A stretch of 64,000 nucleotides of DNA, from assembly GCA_964428335.1 (NCBI GenBank), contig CAYRXW010000001.1, positions 62,001-126,000 on the forward strand. Direction: 5' to 3'. Shown here in pieces: positions 59,715-64,000 of this stretch (its first letter is position 1; every line of letters starts with the position of its first letter). A model generated the notes under the pieces. It saw nothing but the letters and a program-made list of their open reading frames with translations, did no database searches and was not told the origin of the DNA. This DNA is from GW2011-AR15 sp964428335. Its GTDB lineage: Archaea > Nanobdellota > Nanobdellia > Woesearchaeales > GW2011-AR15. Both the position numbers and the translations under genes were made by a program.

Positions 59715-60695
59715 ATGATTGATTTATCAAAGAAAGACAGGAAGATATTATGGGAGCTTGATAGGGATGCAAGACAGACTGCTGCCCAGATTGCAAAAAA
59801 GACAAGGCTTTCGCAACAGGTTGTAGACTATAGGATAAAAAGGATGGAAGAGCAGGGGATAATTTCTGGTTACCATACAATAATCAATTTTTCAAAATTT
59901 GGATTTATGTACTGCAGAATTCTTCTCAAGCTTAGGAATGCAGATGAGAAAAAGGTAGAGGAGATGTTTCACACCTTGAAAAATATGGAAAAAACAGTCT
60001 GGATAAGCAGGAATCATGGATGCTGGGATTTTGCAACAGTCTTTATGGTTAAGACCATACCAGAACTTAATGAGCAATTCAAGGAAATCATGTATCAATA
60101 TGGTCATTACATAGAAGATAAGATGATAAGTATAGCTGTAAAATTTTTCAATTTCAAATCAAAGTTCCTTCTTGAAGATTCCCATATAGTAAATATACCT
60201 TATACAGTAAGCGGGCTTGATACAACTGAAGCAGAATTGAATGAGAAAGATATTGAACTAATCCAGGCAATATCAAAGAATTCAAGGATAAAATTGATTG
60301 AATTATCAGAGAAAACAAAAATACCTCTGCAGACATTGAGGTCCAGGATAAGAAAGCTTGAAGAGCAGAACATCATTCAGGAATACAGACCAAGCATAAA
60401 TTTCCATAAACTTGGCCTTTTGCATTATCATGTCTTTCTTAAGCTAGATAACTTAAATAAGAAAAACGAGTCCATTATAACGCATTACCTGATAAACAAC
60501 CACATGACTATATACACAACTTTCGCACTCAGCGGGGCAGATCTTGAATTTGATGTGCTTTTAAGGAGTGATTATCAGCTTACTGAATTCATGAACAGGA
60601 TGTCAAATTTATTTCCAAGCATACTAAGAAACTATAGTTTTATGCTGATGTATCGCGTTGAAGATATGGGTTATTTTCCAAAAAAGAGGATTTAG
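59715..60695 (+). CDS. Double-module Lrp/AsnC-like transcription regulator
   Basis: The 326-residue protein resembles the one at 30674. HTH 1 is 'KKDRKILWELDRDARQTAAQIAKKTRLSQQVVDYRIKRMEEQGII' (5-50), HTH 2 is 'EKDIELIQAISKNSRIKLIELSEKTKIPLQTLRSRIRKLEEQNII' (about 177-222). Ligand or assembly domains follow each. The TATA box (about 59682-59690) is 29 nt upstream. It lies beside the operator-bearing genes and could be their regulator, which is inference only. Confidence 0.85.
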   Translation: MIDLSKKDRKILWELDRDARQTAAQIAKKTRLSQQVVDYRIKRMEEQGIISGYHTIINFSKFGFMYCRILLKLRNADEKKVEEMFHTLKNMEKTVWISRNHGCWDFATVFMVKTIPELNEQFKEIMYQYGHYIEDKMISIAVKFFNFKSKFLLEDSHIVNIPYTVSGLDTTEAELNEKDIELIQAISKNSRIKLIELSEKTKIPLQTLRSRIRKLEEQNIIQEYRPSINFHKLGLLHYHVFLKLDNLNKKNESIITHYLINNHMTIYTTFALSGADLEFDVLLRSDYQLTEFMNRMSNLFPSILRNYSFMLMYRVEDMGYFPKKRI

Positions 60696-62461
60696 TTTTT
60701 CCTTAGTTCCAATAATGCATATTTATCTTCATGAGAATAAATTTTTATCTTACTTAAATCAGGCTCCACTTTTTGAGCAAGGCTTTTTAGGCTTTCAATT
60801 GTGTCCCTTCTCGAATATGTAAAATTAATTCTTGTATCAGGTCTCCAATGAACAAGGTGAGTCTGGCCATGCCCGTCTAAATATTCTTGCATCAGCCATT
60901 CTTCAGGATCTTTAGGATCACAGCCATCAGGAACACATGCCTTGAATTCCAGCTGATGCCTTCCAGCGTTACTATCAAAGTAAGGCGACCATTTTAAAAA
61001 TCCTCTCATGCCTAGATTAAAGAGGTTGCTTCCGACAAATTCCTCAATGACTTTTTCCTTATAATCAGTTTTATCCCCAATCAGGGCAGAACCAATCAGG
61101 ACTCTGCCTTTACTTTCTCCAATAACCTTATATGCATTTTCAAGCATTCTTATTCTTTCTATATCTTCCAAATTACTTATTGTAGAGGTTGCACTCACAA
61201 TAATTCTTTCAATGCAGTTTTCAGGGTTATTAGACTCTACCCTATAATTATCACTAATGAAATTTCCAGGAATTATTTCAGGGTTGATATCAACATTAAA
61301 TGGTCTGTAATTTTCTCTTTCTTTTTCAAATAGGTACTTATTTATTACTTCATTTACCCTTCCATTTATCTCAAGCTTATGCGCCTGGGTCAATTGCTCG
61401 CTGTTTTTTTCTACTGAGATTATTCTTATATTATAACCACTTCCTTTTGATCTTATAAAATCAATATTTGCTTTCACAAAATTTATTATAAAATCAGCCT
61501 CTTCCTCAAGAGAACCGCCTCCCAGGAAATATAGCTGTAGTTCACTACATTCTTTTGAAAGATCAAATAATCCACTCTCCAAATTATCATTAAGCAATTT
61601 TTTTTGATGTGGCACAGGACCATAGCCAGAATTTGCTTTTGTAGCTTTCCTGTATTTTATACCACCTTCTGGAGAATTATATATATCATCAGAGCTAAGC
61701 AGGATTCTAACATCTCCAGGCAAACAGTAAAATATAGTGTTCCCTATTTTAGTCCCAAACTCCTGCAACTGAGGAAGTATCTTATCCATAATTCCTTTAG
61801 CATAATCCTGATTACTCTGCTTATGCTTTTTCCCACCAATCATTACTCTAGGCATAAATATGTCATCTTGAGGCTTGCAAAACATTGCTTCTTTAATCTC
61901 CTGATATTCGGTTTCGGTTTCAATAAGCATGTAATCAAACATTTCATCCCTTCCTTTTTTATGAGCTTGCCTTTCATTTGGAGTCATAAAAAAATATGTT
62001 GCATGGTTAATCAGGCTTACGGGATTATCTTTGCTATGCTCAACATATCCAAGCTCAATTCCTGTAACAACATATTTTAGAAATTCAGATGCTACAAAGA
62101 GTTTTCTTTCAAAACCATCAAACTCATATGCATTTGGAAGGATGAATTTTAAAATAGGTATACTTGAATTTTCCTTGAATAATCTGGGTATGCCTTGAAT
62201 GAAATTATTTTGTTCCCCTGAAATGCTGTCCCAAAATACTCTTTTTACATAAGCGTCAAATTGGCTTATTTCATAGGTTAAATCAAATTTCTGATTAAAT
62301 AATATTAAATTCATGATTCTTGTTAACATTGGATCATTATAAACTTCAAGAAACTCATTGATGCTATCTTCTAAATCACTAGTTTTTTCTTCTGGCAATG
62401 GAAAAGGCATCTTGCTAGTTGAGTAATTAGTTTTCCATCCCTGAGTGATTGGAAGCGCCAT
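60692..62461 (-). CDS. Possible methyltransferase-like protein, 589 residues
   Basis: The family is uncertain. The middle reads 'LQLYFLGGGSLEEEADFIINFVKANIDFIRSKGSGYNIRIISVEKN', like a Rossmann G-x-G loop and acidic strand of a SAM-dependent methyltransferase. 'IIVSATSTISNLEDIERIRMLENAYKVIGESKGRVLIGSALIGD' follows like the second half of a histidine-specific EgtD-type fold. The first 250 residues are unrecognised. The TATA box (62484-62492) lies 27 nt upstream and its promoter region matches that of 55401. It overlaps the convergent regulator gene by 4 nt. Confidence 0.5.
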   Translation of the reverse strand: MALPITQGWKTNYSTSKMPFPLPEEKTSDLEDSINEFLEVYNDPMLTRIMNLILFNQKFDLTYEISQFDAYVKRVFWDSISGEQNNFIQGIPRLFKENSSIPILKFILPNAYEFDGFERKLFVASEFLKYVVTGIELGYVEHSKDNPVSLINHATYFFMTPNERQAHKKGRDEMFDYMLIETETEYQEIKEAMFCKPQDDIFMPRVMIGGKKHKQSNQDYAKGIMDKILPQLQEFGTKIGNTIFYCLPGDVRILLSSDDIYNSPEGGIKYRKATKANSGYGPVPHQKKLLNDNLESGLFDLSKECSELQLYFLGGGSLEEEADFIINFVKANIDFIRSKGSGYNIRIISVEKNSEQLTQAHKLEINGRVNEVINKYLFEKERENYRPFNVDINPEIIPGNFISDNYRVESNNPENCIERIIVSATSTISNLEDIERIRMLENAYKVIGESKGRVLIGSALIGDKTDYKEKVIEEFVGSNLFNLGMRGFLKWSPYFDSNAGRHQLEFKACVPDGCDPKDPEEWLMQEYLDGHGQTHLVHWRPDTRINFTYSRRDTIESLKSLAQKVEPDLSKIKIYSHEDKYALLELRKN

Positions 62462-62502
62462 GACTTCTATACATGAATTATACTATTTAAATCTTTCTAA
62501 AT

Positions 62503-62519
62503 TTACTACTTCTTAGTAA
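62503..62519. promoter_or_regulatory. Operator candidate TTACTA-N5-TAGTAA
   Basis: A perfect 6+6 inverted repeat lies between the TATA boxes of the divergent genes at 62461 and 62568. Half-sites and spacing equal those at 17682-17698. Confidence 0.55.
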
Positions 62520-62567
62520 CACTAAAAACGAAAGATTTATAAACTAGCACCACTATAAAGTAATAAA

Positions 62568-63122
62568 ATGAAGCCACAACTATATTTTGTCGTCATAGGT
62601 GCATTCCTGCTAGGAATGCTTACAACCTTGGTTTTAGGTAGTGGCACCCAAAGTCCCCAAAGCACCACATCATACGTCGTGGCAAATGCTGAAAGCATTA
62701 AGGAAGAGGATGATGGGAATATTGTTACAAGAGTACTAGGGATGACTAATGAGGAACAGGCGTCCCCAAATGACTGGGTAAAAGAAAACCAAATTCTTGT
62801 TGAAGGAGATAAGGTTACAATAAAAATTGAAGGTGCACAGTGGTCTAAATTTACAGATACTAATAGTATGGACCCAGTAATTGATGAATATGCTAATGCA
62901 ATTCAGATTATACCAAAAGATCCAAGCCAAATTCAGGTTGGGGATATTGTTTCATATAAATCTGATTATGCAGATGGAACTATCATTCATAGGGTAGTTG
63001 AAATAGGATATGATGAAAAAGGATGGTATTGTCTCATGAAAGGAGACAACAACAAATCAAATGATCCTGGGAAGATAAGGTTTTCACAGATAAAAAGGGT
63101 TACTATTGCGGTTATTTATTAA
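62568..63122 (+). CDS. Sec11-like type I signal peptidase
   Basis: The 184-residue protein starts with a membrane helix (YFVVIGAFLLGMLTTLVLG). Its catalytic domain shows 'TNSMDPVI' with Ser100, 'GTIIHRVVEIGYDEKGWYCLMKGDNN' with His141 in the place of the bacterial Lys, and Asp160, the Ser-His-Asp set of archaeal/ER signal peptidases, plus 'GDIVSYK'. The linker of about 65 residues after the helix is acidic. The TATA box (62536-62543) is 28 nt upstream. It may process a limited set of exported proteins. It shares the operator with the gene at 60692. Confidence 0.78.
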   Translation: MKPQLYFVVIGAFLLGMLTTLVLGSGTQSPQSTTSYVVANAESIKEEDDGNIVTRVLGMTNEEQASPNDWVKENQILVEGDKVTIKIEGAQWSKFTDTNSMDPVIDEYANAIQIIPKDPSQIQVGDIVSYKSDYADGTIIHRVVEIGYDEKGWYCLMKGDNNKSNDPGKIRFSQIKRVTIAVIY

Positions 63123-63145
63123 TGTTAAAAAAATGAGGTAATAAA

Positions 63146-63733
63146 ATGACACTTTATGATTCCATAATTGAATATGAAACAAAGCAACTTTTAATGATAT
63201 TTGAGGCAACAGCAAAAGAGAACGCTATTATAATGGAAGGTGCAAAATCTAATGGAAGGTCATTAATGCAGGCTGAAATAGAAAAAGCAAGAGTTTTGCT
63301 TGATACAGTCTATAATCTAGGTGGAAACAAAATTAATGATTCTGGTTTAAATGCAATATTGCAAGAATTTGAAAGAATTGATAGGTTGTATTCTGGCTTT
63401 GGTCCTAGCATAATTAAATTTATGCTGGGTGATCAAACTAAAGTAAAATCTGCAAAAAAAGAATTTATCAAGGAAACTATAATTTTTTATCAGCAATTAA
63501 TACAACAGGAAGACAATGTTTCGACATATGAAGATGCGGTTAGACTGCAGTTCAAAACAGAGTCTGCATATAGAACTGCTGTTCAGCCTATATATGATGC
63601 TGAAAGACAACTTATGCACGCAACGGTTTCAAGGTTTCCTTCAACTGTCATTTTTCTTGAACCAAGCATGAAAATTGCAGAAACTATAAGATATAAAATG
63701 ATACATTCTATATTTTCAGCACTAATAGATTAA
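63146..63733 (+). CDS. Unrecognised helical protein, 195 residues
   Basis: No family is recognised. The product is helical with no signal peptide ('LIEYETKQLLMIFEATAKENAIIMEGAKSN'-type heptads from the start). An AGGTAA-type ribosome site precedes the ATG, 23 nt after the stop of the signal peptidase gene, so the two probably form an operon under the 62503 operator. Confidence 0.58.
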   Translation: MTLYDSIIEYETKQLLMIFEATAKENAIIMEGAKSNGRSLMQAEIEKARVLLDTVYNLGGNKINDSGLNAILQEFERIDRLYSGFGPSIIKFMLGDQTKVKSAKKEFIKETIIFYQQLIQQEDNVSTYEDAVRLQFKTESAYRTAVQPIYDAERQLMHATVSRFPSTVIFLEPSMKIAETIRYKMIHSIFSALID

Positions 63734-63769
63734 TTTTTTTTAAACTATTTTATGAAACTCTCAAGCTTT

Positions 63770-64000
63770 AAGAACTAACTGATAAAAATAAAGCGGAGGC
63801 ACGCAAAAAGATTGGTTTTGAAAAAATCAATAATGATTTTATAGCATCCACTGCACTAAATTTGCTACTATGAATCAAAGAAGAATTATGTCGAGAAATT
63901 GATAAGAATAATAAAAACTGATAATGCCAGAAAGATGGTTGAGGCATTTAAAAAAATTGAATCATGGAGTAATAATTACTGGATCTGTTGGTTTTTCAAT
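63770..64000 (+). pseudogene. Possible decayed coding remnant at the right edge
   Basis: Two coding-like pieces lie in different frames. The first translates to 'AEARKKIGFEKINNDFIAS' and ends at a TGA near 63872. The next runs to the window edge with 'KKNYVEKLIRIIKTDNARK' and 'MVEAFKKIESWSNNYW'. No start or ribosome site is seen. The first piece faintly recalls a VapC-type PIN domain, but this is weak. The stretch may equally be the non-coding spacer before the next gene. Confidence 0.22.

Noticed and set aside
54092..64000. Integrated virus or plasmid
   Set aside because: The region has many unknown genes but no integrase, replication, capsid or terminase gene and no flanking repeats that I can see.

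Overview
The window comes from an AT-rich archaeal genome. The evidence is archaeal: the rpl37Ae-rpoP-pcc1-prefoldin beta-UPF0147 cluster, a tRNA-Pro gene without encoded CCA, archaeal proteasome beta, the aCPSF1/FttA nuclease with KH domains, archaeal SecF-SecD, type II methionine aminopeptidase, and many genes with a TATA box about 25-30 nt before the start codon (leaderless mRNAs) beside others with an AGGTGA ribosome site. Small single-domain proteins and 'KGQ..F.I.GI' pilin-like N-termini suggest a DPANN-type lineage (Woesearchaeota/Pacearchaeota-like). That placement is inference.

Layout. 0-1.5 kb: tRNA-Pro and the information-processing operon. 1.5-16.9 kb: a large surface protein, MscS channel, DUF2325 protein, methionine aminopeptidase, SGNH hydrolase, a racemase-metallopeptidase-hisS operon, a GNAT enzyme, a regulator with three winged helices and a radical SAM enzyme. 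16.9-25.1 kb: two parallel operons of pilin-like membrane proteins and Cys-rich exported proteins. 25.1-27.1 kb: a disulfide-forming operon (a 20-residue CPFC peptide, VKOR, thioredoxin-like lipoprotein, CcdA). 27.3-32.6 kb: flavoprotein reductase, lipoprotein, Lrp-like regulator and a decayed MFS transporter.

32.6-46.3 kb is the centrepiece: one minus-strand aromatic amino-acid operon of 13 genes with overlaps or short gaps. Its order is DAHP synthase (type I-beta), aroB, aroA, a fused aroK-aroD-aroE, aroC, chorismate mutase, a U32-family protein, an aminotransferase, tyrA, pheA, a second DAHP synthase (type I-alpha), DUF554 and tyrS. The aroB-aroA-aroK-aroD-aroE order equals the domain order of the eukaryotic AROM pentafunctional enzyme. 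Upstream, a TATA box sits 28 nt before a 23-codon ORF rich in Trp, Phe and Tyr, ending ...FFYYFFE. Its stop codon abuts interleaved inverted repeats that run to the ribosome site of the first gene. This looks like a ribosome-mediated attenuator, a mechanism I do not know to be described in archaea, and is the best candidate here for an undescribed system.

46.4-54.1 kb holds secD/secF, membrane proteins, psmB and aCPSF1. 54.1-64 kb is accessory: an AbrB-PhoU regulator, unrecognised proteins in divergent pairs, a Ser/Gly-rich paralog locus and a Sec11-like signal peptidase. An inverted repeat close to TTACTA-N5-TAGTAA recurs at promoters of several unrecognised genes and suggests a small regulon.
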